The notes below the pieces were generated by a model, which saw nothing but the letters and a program-made list of their open reading frames with translations, was not told the DNA's origin and did no database searches. DNA of 32,595 nt from NCBI GenBank assembly GCA_947630815.1, contig CANRJD010000016.1:1-32595 (forward strand), in the 5' to 3' direction. This document shows, in pieces, positions 23,464-31,053 of this stretch. The stretch comes from an uncultured Akkermansia sp. Its GTDB lineage: Bacteria > Verrucomicrobiota > Verrucomicrobiia > Verrucomicrobiales > Akkermansiaceae. The translations under genes and the position numbers were made by a program. Each line of letters starts with the position of its first letter. Positions within the stretch are counted from its first letter, which is position 1.

Positions 23464-24021
23464 TTATCCGACGCTGAAAGTATGGATTTTCATTGCCTGA
23501 TTGCCTATGGCGAGTGCACCGTTAGGCATAGAAGAGTCAAAATAAATTCTGTCGCTCTCGTTAGGTATGGTTGACTTGCTGCCCATATAGACCACCCACC
23601 CTCCCTCGAGCGCGTAATTCAAATCCTGACCCGCGTGCGAACTTCTGTGTATGGTTCGGGCGGAGGGTTTGACCCCCACTGCAGAGTGGAATACTCCAGT
23701 CTTGAGGCTGCGAAAACCGTTCACATGATTACGATGGTTGCGGACTTTCGAACGCTCTATAGACACACCTTGCCCCTTGTGTACCACGAAAGAGGACTTC
23801 AGGTGCGACTGTTCAGCACACATGAGCTTTTCGGCTGACAAGCCGCACTTGCAGACAATTTTCACGAGATTGAAGAAGGTGATACCCAATTCTCTTCTTC
23901 CAATGAGTTCATACTTTCCCACGTCAATACCGATGATCTTGGCAACCTTGCTCATCGGGAAACCGAGCGCATCACGCAAACCGTGCGGGCGTTCGCCCAG
24001 CTGATTGAGTCGTTCGTCCAT
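23464..24021 (-). CDS. XRE-type helix-turn-helix regulator with C-terminal cupin domain
   Basis: This 185-residue protein has an XRE-like helix-turn-helix in residues 8-65 (R-D-A-L-G-F-P-M-S-K-V-A-K-I-I-G-I-D-V) and a cupin-type beta barrel in about 95-185 (S-S-H-A-G-Q-D-L-N-Y-A-L-E-G, then G-A-L-A-I-G-N-Q-A-M-K), the layout of ligand-sensing repressors of the PuuR type. I use ATG 24021; the longer frame starts at a TTG. It lies just upstream of the acyl-CoA synthetase gene, and such pairs usually form a regulator-target unit. A TATAAT on the minus strand at 24168-24173 lacks a good -35 box. Confidence 0.82.
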   Translation of the reverse strand: MDERLNQLGERPHGLRDALGFPMSKVAKIIGIDVGKYELIGRRELGITFFNLVKIVCKCGLSAEKLMCAEQSHLKSSFVVHKGQGVSIERSKVRNHRNHVNGFRSLKTGVFHSAVGVKPSARTIHRSSHAGQDLNYALEGGWVVYMGSKSTIPNESDRIYFDSSMPNGALAIGNQAMKIHTFSVG

Positions 24022-24201
24022 ATTTCTACGGGGCGTGTTCAATGGATGCTCTTGGATGTGACCTACTCCGAAGAAAGAAACAGTCTAAACAAACATCCTC
24101 CCTCCCGAGATCATACTCCTTTCATTTCTTTACTCAAGCAGAAAATGTGCATCCCCAGGGCAACCGTATTATAAAATGTGGTTGCCAATTTAAGGTGTAT
24201 T

Positions 24202-24382
24202 ATTTATTGATAATATGCGCGTTGCGTAGATTTTATGGATCATTAACGTATGCAGAGATTCCTCTAGACCCATCATCATGACGGTCGATCGTTGTGATGA
24301 TTTTTGATACGTATAAACAGGGATATCAGTCAATAAGAGCATTTTCTCTGTTGATGACCTCCTCTCAAATGCGTTTGCCCTG
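24202..24382 (+). repeat. Dispersed element, copy B, upstream of dnaX
   Basis: The first part (about 24205-24288) matches copy A at 15848-15931. The 16-base AAATGCGTTTGCCCTG of copy A recurs at 24367-24382, but here about 80 unrelated bases separate the two parts and the hairpin's left arm is missing. It lies in the XRE-dnaX gap, 80-260 bp before dnaX. Confidence 0.7.
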
Positions 24383-24425
24383 TGTGCGGCCCAAGAGTCG
24401 CGCGCTTTGTGCGAGAAAATTGCGC

Positions 24426-24454
24426 TTGCTTTTTCGGGTGGGGAGGTGTAGGCT
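24426..24454 (+). promoter_or_regulatory. Possible promoter directly before dnaX
   Basis: TTGCTT (24426-24431) and TAGGCT (24449-24454), 17 bp apart, would start transcription at about the GTG (24461). The -10 box is poor, so this is tentative. Confidence 0.3.
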
Positions 24455-24460
24455 CAGTGC

Positions 24461-26302
24461 GTGAGTTATCAAGTCTTCGCTAGGAAGTATCGCCCGCGTA
24501 CATTCAAGGACGTGCTCGGGCAAGACCATGTGGTGCGTACGCTTTGCAACGCTATTGAGCAGAAGCGCTTGGCGCATGCCTATCTTTTTGTTGGGCCTCG
24601 TGGCACCGGGAAAACTTCCACCGCACGTGTTTTTGCGAAGGCTCTGAATTGCACGGGTGGTCCAAAGGTTGACTTTGATCCGGATGAGGATGTGTGCCGT
24701 GAAATTGCGGAGGGGACAAGTCTGGATGTACTTGAAATAGACGGCGCTTCCAATCGAGGCATCGACAATATCCGTGACCTGCGCGACAATGTGCAGTTTA
24801 CTCCCACTTACGGGCAGTACCGCATCATCTACATTGATGAGGTGCACATGCTTACGAAGGAATCCTTCAACGCGCTGCTTAAGACGTTGGAGGAGCCGCC
24901 CGAACACGTCATGTTTATTTTTGCGACCACGGAGCCGCATAAGATATTGCCAACCATACTCTCGCGCTGCCAGAGGTTCGATCTGCGCCCTATCCCAGCA
25001 GACGTAATTGCGAGGCATCTCACCCACATCGCTGGTTTGGAGGGGGTGAAACTCAGCGAAGATGCGGCATACGCAATCGCTGGGGTAGCGGATGGTGGCA
25101 TGCGTGATGCGCAATCTATGCTTGATCAGTTGGTGTCTTTCTGCGGCAATGAGATCACCGAGCGCAACGTGAACGATATTTTTGGCATCACCGGGCGGGA
25201 GGTTGTAGCACGGGCTGTGGCTTATCTACTGGATCGACAGCTGCCGAGCCTGCTGCACTTGGTGCATGAGCTGTCTGAAGCGGGGCGCGACATGGGACAA
25301 TTTTTGGCGGAAATGATGGGCACGGTGCGTGAGTTGCTGGTGGCAAAAATGGCTCCCCAAGAGGGCAACACTTCTCTACCGTCGGCATGGCGGGAGCCGT
25401 TACTGGCGTACATAGCTCGCATTCCGCTGGATAAGATTGTGGGTCTCATGGAGGCGCTTTCTGCGGCTGAGGAGCAGATGCGCTGGAGTGCAAACAAGCG
25501 CTTGCACTTGGAGCTCGGCATCATCCAGGCCGTGCATTCCCTTGCTCAAGCAAACATCAGCGACATTATCAAGGCTCTGAATGGTGCGCCCCTGCCAGAG
25601 ACGCCCATCGCCACCGAGGTGTTACCGGATATTCCCTTGCCCGTCGCTGGAGAAACCGAGCCACCCGCGCCGGTTCGCCATGCGCAGATATCCCCGGTAT
25701 CGGCGGAAGAATCCGTCCATGCTGCATCTGAGCCTGCTGCCTTCGATGCTTCGGTGTCAACGCCTCCGGAACTTTTCCCCATTGATGACGATTCGCCGGA
25801 TTTCGGTCCTGCCGAGTCAGAGACCCCAGTTGCAGAAACTCCGGTAATTGCGCTCTCAGCAGAGTTGTGGGAGCAAGCCGTGCAAAGTGTGCGTTCCAAA
25901 GCTCCTTTGAAAGCAGGACTCATTGGCAACACTCTCTTTGTGGGTGAGGAAAATGGGTTGCTTACCGTTGCCATACATCCCACGGACACTTCAAGTCGGG
26001 ATGCCTTGCTCTGCGGTGATGTGGGTGCACTGCTGCGCGAGACATTGCGTGAGAAATTGGGGCGCGAGATAGAGCGCATACAGGTGGTGACGGATGAAAG
26101 CGTGCCCGAACCGGTCGTTGAGGAACCGGAGCCTGTGTCTCCCCCTTCCAAAACCGACAAAACGACTCAAGCACCCTCCCCGACAGAAGAGGAGCCGGAC
26201 AAGGAGCAGAAATCTCCCATCCCAGAAGAGGATTTTTACAGGGATCCGCTGATTGAATCAGCTCTCCGTGAATTAGAAGCCAGAATTATTACTCAACCAT
26301 GA
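24461..26302 (+). CDS. dnaX: DNA polymerase III subunit tau/gamma (clamp-loader ATPase)
   Basis: This 613-residue clamp-loader subunit couples ATP use to loading the sliding clamp at the replication fork. It has Walker A G-P-R-G-T-G-K-T at 45-52, Walker B I-D-E-V-H-M-L, sensor-type A-T-T-E-P-H-K and the S-R-C-Q-R-F arginine finger region, followed by the helical domain III and a variable Pro- and acid-rich tail. The zinc module is altered: C64 and C79 are kept, but the positions equivalent to C73 and C76 are D and E. The start is GTG 24461; no good ribosome site is seen and the promoter may make a leaderless message. The stop overlaps ybaB (ATGA). Confidence 0.96.
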   Translation: MSYQVFARKYRPRTFKDVLGQDHVVRTLCNAIEQKRLAHAYLFVGPRGTGKTSTARVFAKALNCTGGPKVDFDPDEDVCREIAEGTSLDVLEIDGASNRGIDNIRDLRDNVQFTPTYGQYRIIYIDEVHMLTKESFNALLKTLEEPPEHVMFIFATTEPHKILPTILSRCQRFDLRPIPADVIARHLTHIAGLEGVKLSEDAAYAIAGVADGGMRDAQSMLDQLVSFCGNEITERNVNDIFGITGREVVARAVAYLLDRQLPSLLHLVHELSEAGRDMGQFLAEMMGTVRELLVAKMAPQEGNTSLPSAWREPLLAYIARIPLDKIVGLMEALSAAEEQMRWSANKRLHLELGIIQAVHSLAQANISDIIKALNGAPLPETPIATEVLPDIPLPVAGETEPPAPVRHAQISPVSAEESVHAASEPAAFDASVSTPPELFPIDDDSPDFGPAESETPVAETPVIALSAELWEQAVQSVRSKAPLKAGLIGNTLFVGEENGLLTVAIHPTDTSSRDALLCGDVGALLRETLREKLGREIERIQVVTDESVPEPVVEEPEPVSPPSKTDKTTQAPSPTEEEPDKEQKSPIPEEDFYRDPLIESALRELEARIITQP

Positions 26303-26601
26303 ATCTTCAAAAACTGATGAAACAGGCGCAGGCTATGCAGGCGGGCATGGCTCAAGCGCAAGCTCGCCTCTCGGAGCTGCAATTCTCCGCAGAAGCGCCG
26401 GGTGGCAAAGTGAAGGCGACTGCAGATGGCGCCGGCAACCTTGTGCGGCTCAGCATTGATCCGGCAGTAGTGGATCCGGAGGACGTGGAGTTTCTAGAAG
26501 CCATGGTGTTGAAGACTGTGCAGGATGCATTGAATGGGGCCAAAGAAATGGCTGAAGCGGAAATGCGCAAGCTGACTGGGGGTTTGGGGTTTCCCATGTA
26601 A
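26299..26601 (+). CDS. ybaB: Nucleoid-associated protein of the YbaB/EbfC family
   Basis: This 100-residue DNA-binding protein forms a small dimer that bends DNA. It has the family's Gln/Met-rich N-terminal helix (L-M-K-Q-A-Q-A-M-Q-A-G-M-A-Q-A-Q) and the strand segment G-G-K-V-K-A-T-A-D-G-A-G-N-L-V-R-L-S-I-D-P. The ATG overlaps the dnaX stop. The dnaX-ybaB pair is common across bacteria. Confidence 0.93.
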   Translation: MNLQKLMKQAQAMQAGMAQAQARLSELQFSAEAPGGKVKATADGAGNLVRLSIDPAVVDPEDVEFLEAMVLKTVQDALNGAKEMAEAEMRKLTGGLGFPM

Positions 26602-26610
26602 ACCAAACCT

Positions 26611-27657
26611 ATGCGGCATATAATCATCATTTTTGCCGCTGTGGCGCTACTTGGCAACTTTTCGGTGGCCGAGACGGTGTCCATCGGCAAGTATGATGCC
26701 AAAATAGTGCCGGAGCAGGTGGCCACCCTCAACTTTCAAAACAAAGGGGTCATCAGTGATCTGCTTGTCGATGTATCGCACCGTATCGAAAAAGATTCTG
26801 TATTGGCGGTGATGGATAAAGAGAAGACAGAGCAGGAACGCGAAGACATGGAGTTGCAAATCCGCCGCGAGAGACTCACGAAAAAGGATGAAATTCGCAA
26901 ACTTGAGATGCAGCGTGAAAAACTTAACTTTTATTTTTCTTTGAACGAAAAAGAGCGAACTTATGCCCGTGATATCAAACCTGAAGAGAGTGCTGCAGCT
27001 TCTGAAGAAACATTGGCTGACATCAATGAACGCATCGAGTTGACCAAGCTTGAGCTGAATACGATGGAGCGCCGCAAGAGGCTCGATTTTGATGCCAAGC
27101 ATGAGCAGCTGATCATGCGCATGCCCTTCACTGGCAGGGTTCAGTATCATTTTCCGATGCCGGAGCACCCAGAAATCCCATTTGAATACGCGCACAACGC
27201 AGCTGTGCCTTTCGCAACTGTGTGCGACGATTCGGCATTTTATATCACTTTGAGCATTAGCGATACAGACATCAGTCTTATGCCGCCCGATTCATTCAGT
27301 GCCGCGGTGCGGTTGCCGGGCGGCAAACAACTGCCGGGAACGTACGCCTACCGCCGAGTGGAGCGCAATGGCAGCCGCGGCGATATGCTTGTGTTCTTCT
27401 TCAAAATTCCGGAGCAATACCATTCTATCGCCTTTCGAATGCTTGGTAGCAATACCACTGCCACTCTCTACTACTCCACGGATGATAGTTGCAAGCGTGT
27501 GAGCAAGGCGGAGTTGCTTACTCACCCTGCAGCACCCAATTGCGAGGATTGGCATCAGCTCGCCCAGATTGCTTACCCGGACTACGTCGTGCTGCTCGTC
27601 ACTGAGCATGATGTTATCCTGCGACCCAAATCAGCTATGCTCGATAGCGCATCATGA
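26611..27657 (+). CDS. Periplasmic adaptor (HlyD/MacA-like membrane-fusion protein)
   Basis: This 348-residue protein has a cleavable signal peptide (M-R-H-I-I-I-I-F-A-A-V-A-L-L-G-N-F-S-V-A, cut before E) and then the adaptor layout: a lipoyl half-domain (Q-N-K-G-V-I-S-D-L-L-V-D-V-S), a long alpha-helical coiled coil rich in Glu, Arg and Lys (residues 60-165) and the second lipoyl half (I-M-R-M-P-F-T-G-R-V-Q-Y), followed by a beta-barrel domain. It overlaps the ABC ATPase start (ATGA). It starts nine bases after ybaB, so it continues that operon. It probably links an inner-membrane ABC exporter to the outer membrane; the substrate is unknown. Confidence 0.75.
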   Translation: MRHIIIIFAAVALLGNFSVAETVSIGKYDAKIVPEQVATLNFQNKGVISDLLVDVSHRIEKDSVLAVMDKEKTEQEREDMELQIRRERLTKKDEIRKLEMQREKLNFYFSLNEKERTYARDIKPEESAAASEETLADINERIELTKLELNTMERRKRLDFDAKHEQLIMRMPFTGRVQYHFPMPEHPEIPFEYAHNAAVPFATVCDDSAFYITLSISDTDISLMPPDSFSAAVRLPGGKQLPGTYAYRRVERNGSRGDMLVFFFKIPEQYHSIAFRMLGSNTTATLYYSTDDSCKRVSKAELLTHPAAPNCEDWHQLAQIAYPDYVVLLVTEHDVILRPKSAMLDSAS

Positions 27658-28286
27658 ATCTTGTGTGCGACAATATTACCTTCGGGTACACACGCCGCGA
27701 GAAGGTACTGGATCATTTTTCGTACACCTTTAAGCCAGGGATTACGGTGCTGAAAGGGTATTCCGGCAGTGGGAAGACGACGTTGCTCAAACTGCTTGCT
27801 GGTTATTTGAAGGCAGAAAGTGGCAAGATCATTACCCCTACTGGGGTAAAAGTGACAAGCCGCAAGTACCATCGCCGCTGCGTGGCCTACATGTTCCAAG
27901 GAATCAACCTGCTACCGCTTATGAGTGTGGAGCGCAACCTGAGGCTTGCTGCAGAAATGGCTATGCTCCCTGGTCGTTTGTGGAAACCGCTTTGCGAGGA
28001 GCTCATCCATGATCTTGGGCTTCAGGAGCTGCGACACCGTCGCGCTGACAAGCTCTCTGGCGGTCAAGCTCAGCGGGCGGCTCTGGCACGCACGCTCATG
28101 AAGAATGCTCCGACTGTGCTGCTGGATGAGCCAACCTCCGGTTTGGACGACGATAATACGAATATCATCAAAAAGCTGGTACTCAAGGATGCCGCTAATC
28201 GTATCTGCATCATTTGTACCCATGATGCCCGCCTGCTGGAATTAGCCGATGATCTCATTGATTTTGACAGTCCTGTATCTTGCTAA
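27654..28286 (+). CDS. ABC transporter ATP-binding protein, MacB/LolD type
   Basis: This 210-residue ATPase has Walker A G-Y-S-G-S-G-K-T (35-42), the Q-loop M-F-Q-G, signature L-S-G-G-Q (134-138), Walker B T-V-L-L-D-E (154-159) and the H-loop His190, all intact. It is short, with no membrane part, as in the MacB/LolD/FtsE group whose permease is separate. It overlaps the adaptor stop by four bases and the permease start by 38, so the three genes are strictly coupled. It should power the neighbouring permease. Confidence 0.94.
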   Translation: MNLVCDNITFGYTRREKVLDHFSYTFKPGITVLKGYSGSGKTTLLKLLAGYLKAESGKIITPTGVKVTSRKYHRRCVAYMFQGINLLPLMSVERNLRLAAEMAMLPGRLWKPLCEELIHDLGLQELRHRRADKLSGGQAQRAALARTLMKNAPTVLLDEPTSGLDDDNTNIIKKLVLKDAANRICIICTHDARLLELADDLIDFDSPVSC

Positions 28287-29397
28287 AGATACGGTACATC
28301 GCTGGTTTACGCGTATATCCAGTCCTGTAGCGCGTGTGCTGGTGGTGTACTTTCTTACTCTCAGCGCTCTTGCTGCATTGGGTAGTTATGTGATTACACT
28401 GAATCTTGTGCGACATGAACTCATTGTCCGTGGAGCAGACACTGTCGCCGCAGCTATTTCTTCCCAGAATCGTGATCGGCCGGTTTTTATCCCTACATAC
28501 GATGCCATAGACAAAGCATTGCAAGCCGAGTCGTACGCTCTACAAGCGCATGGGATTGTTTCTTTGCCAAATGGGCAGAGTGTGCAGGTGTATTCCTACG
28601 ATTTTTCGCGCATGCGGCAGATGGCTCCGCTGTTGGCACCAGATGGGGGACCCACGCTGCTGCAGGCGGAGGATAACCAGGTGCTGCCCCCTGGTCCCGG
28701 GGATGTGATGATTGATAAAGTGCGTGTACCGGTGATGGTTCGCAATTTACCACCGAATCACACTCTACATCGTATTGTGCGCTCCGGTGCTCTTGTGGTC
28801 AGTCAAGATCAACTTCCGCCCCAAATAAAGGCCAACAAGAGCACCCTCACCAGTCTTCTCATCCGCGTGCGTAATTTGGATTCTTCAGAATCCATCCTTC
28901 GCGTGGAACGCTATATAGAGATGCTTAAACGCTATGAAAAAGCTCTTGGCTCGGTTATTTCGGCTGGATCCATACTGAGTCGCATGGACGACGTGCTGAA
29001 CAAGCAAGTGCAGTGTCGTGTCGCATTTTGCTTGGGTATTAGTGCTATTGTGGGAATTCTGCTTACAGCCTTGGCAGGTATGGAATACCGCCAGAATGAG
29101 TACATATACACCCTTATGAAGAGTTTTGGGATTCACCCGCTGTTACTTGTAGGCTCGTTTATCGTGGAGAACACGGTGATTGTAGCCGCCTCATTTGCTG
29201 CGGCCATCGGTACTTTTATGTATTTCCAGGACATCATCGTCAACCAAATTCTGAAGTTGGGCAATTACTCATTGACCTTTAACGATATTCTACCGGAAAT
29301 ATACCTGATCTCTTACACTCTGCTTGGCTGCGTTTTTGTGTCGTCTATTCCCATTTTTGTCGCAGCTAACCGTGAAATAGGTCGTGTGCTCAAGTGA
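28249..29397 (+). CDS. ABC transporter permease, FtsX/MacB-like
   Basis: This 382-residue permease has one N-terminal membrane helix (V-A-R-V-L-V-V-Y-F-L-T-L-S-A-L), a periplasmic domain of about 220 residues, then three helices with the FtsX-type start M-K-S-F-G-I-H-P-L-L-L-V-G-S-F. This fits the MacB/LolC/FtsX fold. The start at ATG 28249 lies 38 bases inside the ATPase gene. With the adaptor and ATPase it forms a likely three-part exporter (or lipoprotein/lipid mechanotransmission system). The gene ends eight bases into the convergent recombinase gene, with no terminator between. Confidence 0.85.
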   Translation: MISLILTVLYLAKDTVHRWFTRISSPVARVLVVYFLTLSALAALGSYVITLNLVRHELIVRGADTVAAAISSQNRDRPVFIPTYDAIDKALQAESYALQAHGIVSLPNGQSVQVYSYDFSRMRQMAPLLAPDGGPTLLQAEDNQVLPPGPGDVMIDKVRVPVMVRNLPPNHTLHRIVRSGALVVSQDQLPPQIKANKSTLTSLLIRVRNLDSSESILRVERYIEMLKRYEKALGSVISAGSILSRMDDVLNKQVQCRVAFCLGISAIVGILLTALAGMEYRQNEYIYTLMKSFGIHPLLLVGSFIVENTVIVAASFAAAIGTFMYFQDIIVNQILKLGNYSLTFNDILPEIYLISYTLLGCVFVSSIPIFVAANREIGRVLK

Positions 29398-30406
29398 ACC
29401 GCCGTATAAAATTGGCGGACCAGAAGAGGGCAGCATGGTCTCGCGTGACTCCCTTCATGCTGAGGTACCGGGTGCGCAGGAGTTGGGCAGAGCGGTGTCC
29501 CATTTCCTCTTGCAATCGCTCCAAGTCGTGCCAGCGCTTCAGATGATAGCTGGCGAAGGTGTGGCGCAGAGCATCTTGTTGCCAGTGGCGGATGCCCGCA
29601 TCGTTGCGCAGGCGCGACCATCGGTGGCACCAGTCCGGTGGACAAATACTGCCGCTTGCCGGAGAGGAGGAAGAAAAGAGAGAGAGCCACGTGAGAAGCG
29701 CCGAATGCATGGTGATATGGCGGCAGCCACCAGTTTTCGTATGACGCGGTTGCAGGGAGATGACGCGCTCGTCCCAATCCAGGTCAGCCCAATCTAGACG
29801 CATAACTTCTGCCGGGCGTACACCAGCCCACAGCATGATACCCAAAGCTGGCATACATCGAGAGTGACGGGGTTCCCGCGCTGTACGTAGCAGGGCGAGC
29901 AGTTGTTCCCAGGCAAGGGGGAGAATCTCCGTCTCGTGCAGCTCCGGGCGCGAGATCGTATCCACTGGATTGGTAGTGCACCAGCCATGTTTGATGCCAC
30001 AAGCAAAGATAGAGTGCAGAACAGCGCGTCCTTTCACAAATTGGTGTGGGGTGGTAAACAGACCGTCGAGCAGATTTTTGCAGTCTGTGGGGCTAATGTA
30101 GCGCAATTTCCGGTGGGCAAGGGGGGATTGAAGCATGCGAGTTGTGATGGAACGCAGCTCATCAAGAGTGCGTTGGCGGCGGTTGCTTCGCTCACGCAGG
30201 GAAACGACTACGGCCTCCTGAAAATCCACACTGCGTTCGGATTCGTATATGGCTTGCTTGCCCATCATAATTACATCTCGGCAGCGGTTGAGCAATTCAA
30301 CTCCACGCAACTTACATGAACTAACCCGTTCGATAAGTTCGCGCCCCAGACGTTGCGCATCTTCTGCATCTAAACCATAGCATGTAGCCCAACTTACGGA
30401 GGCCAA
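29390..30406 (-). CDS. Tyrosine recombinase / phage-type integrase
   Basis: This 338-residue site-specific recombinase has an N-terminal SAM-like DNA-binding region (to about 160) and a C-terminal catalytic domain. The Arg is in A-G-V-R-P-A-E-V, the Lys in H-T-K-T-G-G, the box II Arg in D-A-L-R-H-T-F-A-S-Y (with D where H is usual in H-x-x-R), G-H-R-S and the Tyr in R-T-R-Y-L-S. The H-to-D or H-to-N change is frequent in planctomycete and verrucomicrobial integrases, as I recall. The start is TTG 30406; the frame is open further up to a TAG near 30470 with no ATG or GTG. Two GGATT-N3-AATCC dyads lie in front of it. It is isolated, so the element it served is not obvious. Confidence 0.9.
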   Translation of the reverse strand: MASVSWATCYGLDAEDAQRLGRELIERVSSCKLRGVELLNRCRDVIMMGKQAIYESERSVDFQEAVVVSLRERSNRRQRTLDELRSITTRMLQSPLAHRKLRYISPTDCKNLLDGLFTTPHQFVKGRAVLHSIFACGIKHGWCTTNPVDTISRPELHETEILPLAWEQLLALLRTAREPRHSRCMPALGIMLWAGVRPAEVMRLDWADLDWDERVISLQPRHTKTGGCRHITMHSALLTWLSLFSSSSPASGSICPPDWCHRWSRLRNDAGIRHWQQDALRHTFASYHLKRWHDLERLQEEMGHRSAQLLRTRYLSMKGVTRDHAALFWSANFIRRFT

Positions 30407-30422
30407 TTCTTCGTTTGTTTGA

Positions 30423-30438
30423 GGATTGCTAATCCGTA
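30423..30438. promoter_or_regulatory. Dyad site, left copy (GGATT-GCT-AATCC)
   Basis: GGATTGCTAATCCGTA is a perfect 5-bp inverted repeat with a 3-bp spacer plus three flanking bases. The same 16 bases recur inverted at 30596-30611. It lies 17 bp before the recombinase start. Either an operator or a recombinase core site is possible. Confidence 0.5.
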
Positions 30439-30484
30439 TGTCAAGTTTTTCAATGAAGAAATGTATATTTCTCTATTTATTAAG

Positions 30485-30510
30485 CTGTTAGTGAACGGAC
30501 AGCTTTTAAT
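30485..30510. other. Short hairpin in the recombinase-RHH gap
   Basis: AAGCTGT and ACAGCTT pair perfectly around about ten bases, followed by TTAATTT. It may be a small terminator or a binding site. Confidence 0.3.
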
Positions 30511-30595
30511 TTGTTTCTCACCGCAGGATGCAGAGTGTATCTCTTCCTCAAATATTATACTTTACAGTCAATGAGTAACGAGAATTACAGACTCT

Positions 30596-30611
30596 TACGG
30601 ATTAGCAATCC
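30596..30611. promoter_or_regulatory. Dyad site, right copy (GGATT-AGC-AATCC)
   Basis: TACGGATTAGCAATCC is the exact inverted copy of 30423-30438, followed three bases later by TATAAT (30614-30619). The position close to a -10-like box would suit an operator. Confidence 0.5.
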
Positions 30612-30768
30612 GCTATAATATGCGGCAGCGGAGGAGAATTTTACCCGTCCGAGCGGGGGAAATAGCTAGGAAACGAGAGTCTCATTCATGGTGCTGACGT
30701 GGAAGCGATATCCCGTGATTTACCGGGTAGATTCTCCTTCGTTCCATCTAACCCAAACTGAACCACCT

Positions 30769-31008
30769 ATGCCAAAAGTAATATGTTTTCGTGCCACAGA
30801 CCTGATGTGCTCGGCCATAGATCGCATCATGGATGAGCGCCTCATTGACCGTACGACCGTCATCAAGCTTGCCCTTTATCACTTCGACACATACATGCGC
30901 CGCGGTGAAACACGTAACATGAATCTCTACGAAATTGTGGACGATTTAGAGAAGAGCGCAACCCCCGAGCAAACGCGTTTCGCGCCATTTAGCGTGACAC
31001 GGAGGTAA
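30769..31008 (+). CDS. Small ribbon-helix-helix-like DNA-binding protein
   Basis: A protein of 79 residues (106 from ATG 30688). The segment P-K-V-I-C-F-R-A-T-D-L-M-C-S-A-I-D-R-I-M-D-E-R has the strand-then-helix start typical of ribbon-helix-helix repressors and antitoxins, followed by a second helix D-R-T-T-V-I-K-L-A-L-Y-H-F. I choose ATG 30769 because the strand begins right after it; the longer N-terminus has no such pattern. No ribosome site is visible at either. It diverges from the recombinase across a gap carrying the paired dyads, which it might bind. No toxin gene follows it. Confidence 0.55.
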   Translation: MPKVICFRATDLMCSAIDRIMDERLIDRTTVIKLALYHFDTYMRRGETRNMNLYEIVDDLEKSATPEQTRFAPFSVTRR

Positions 31009-31053
31009 GGGAACAGTTTATCACGTGGGGAAAGGCGTGGTTTGTGAGACCCC

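Noticed and set aside
24365-25114. Minus-strand ORF opposite dnaX
   Set aside because: Lies fully antisense to the conserved ATPase domain of dnaX.
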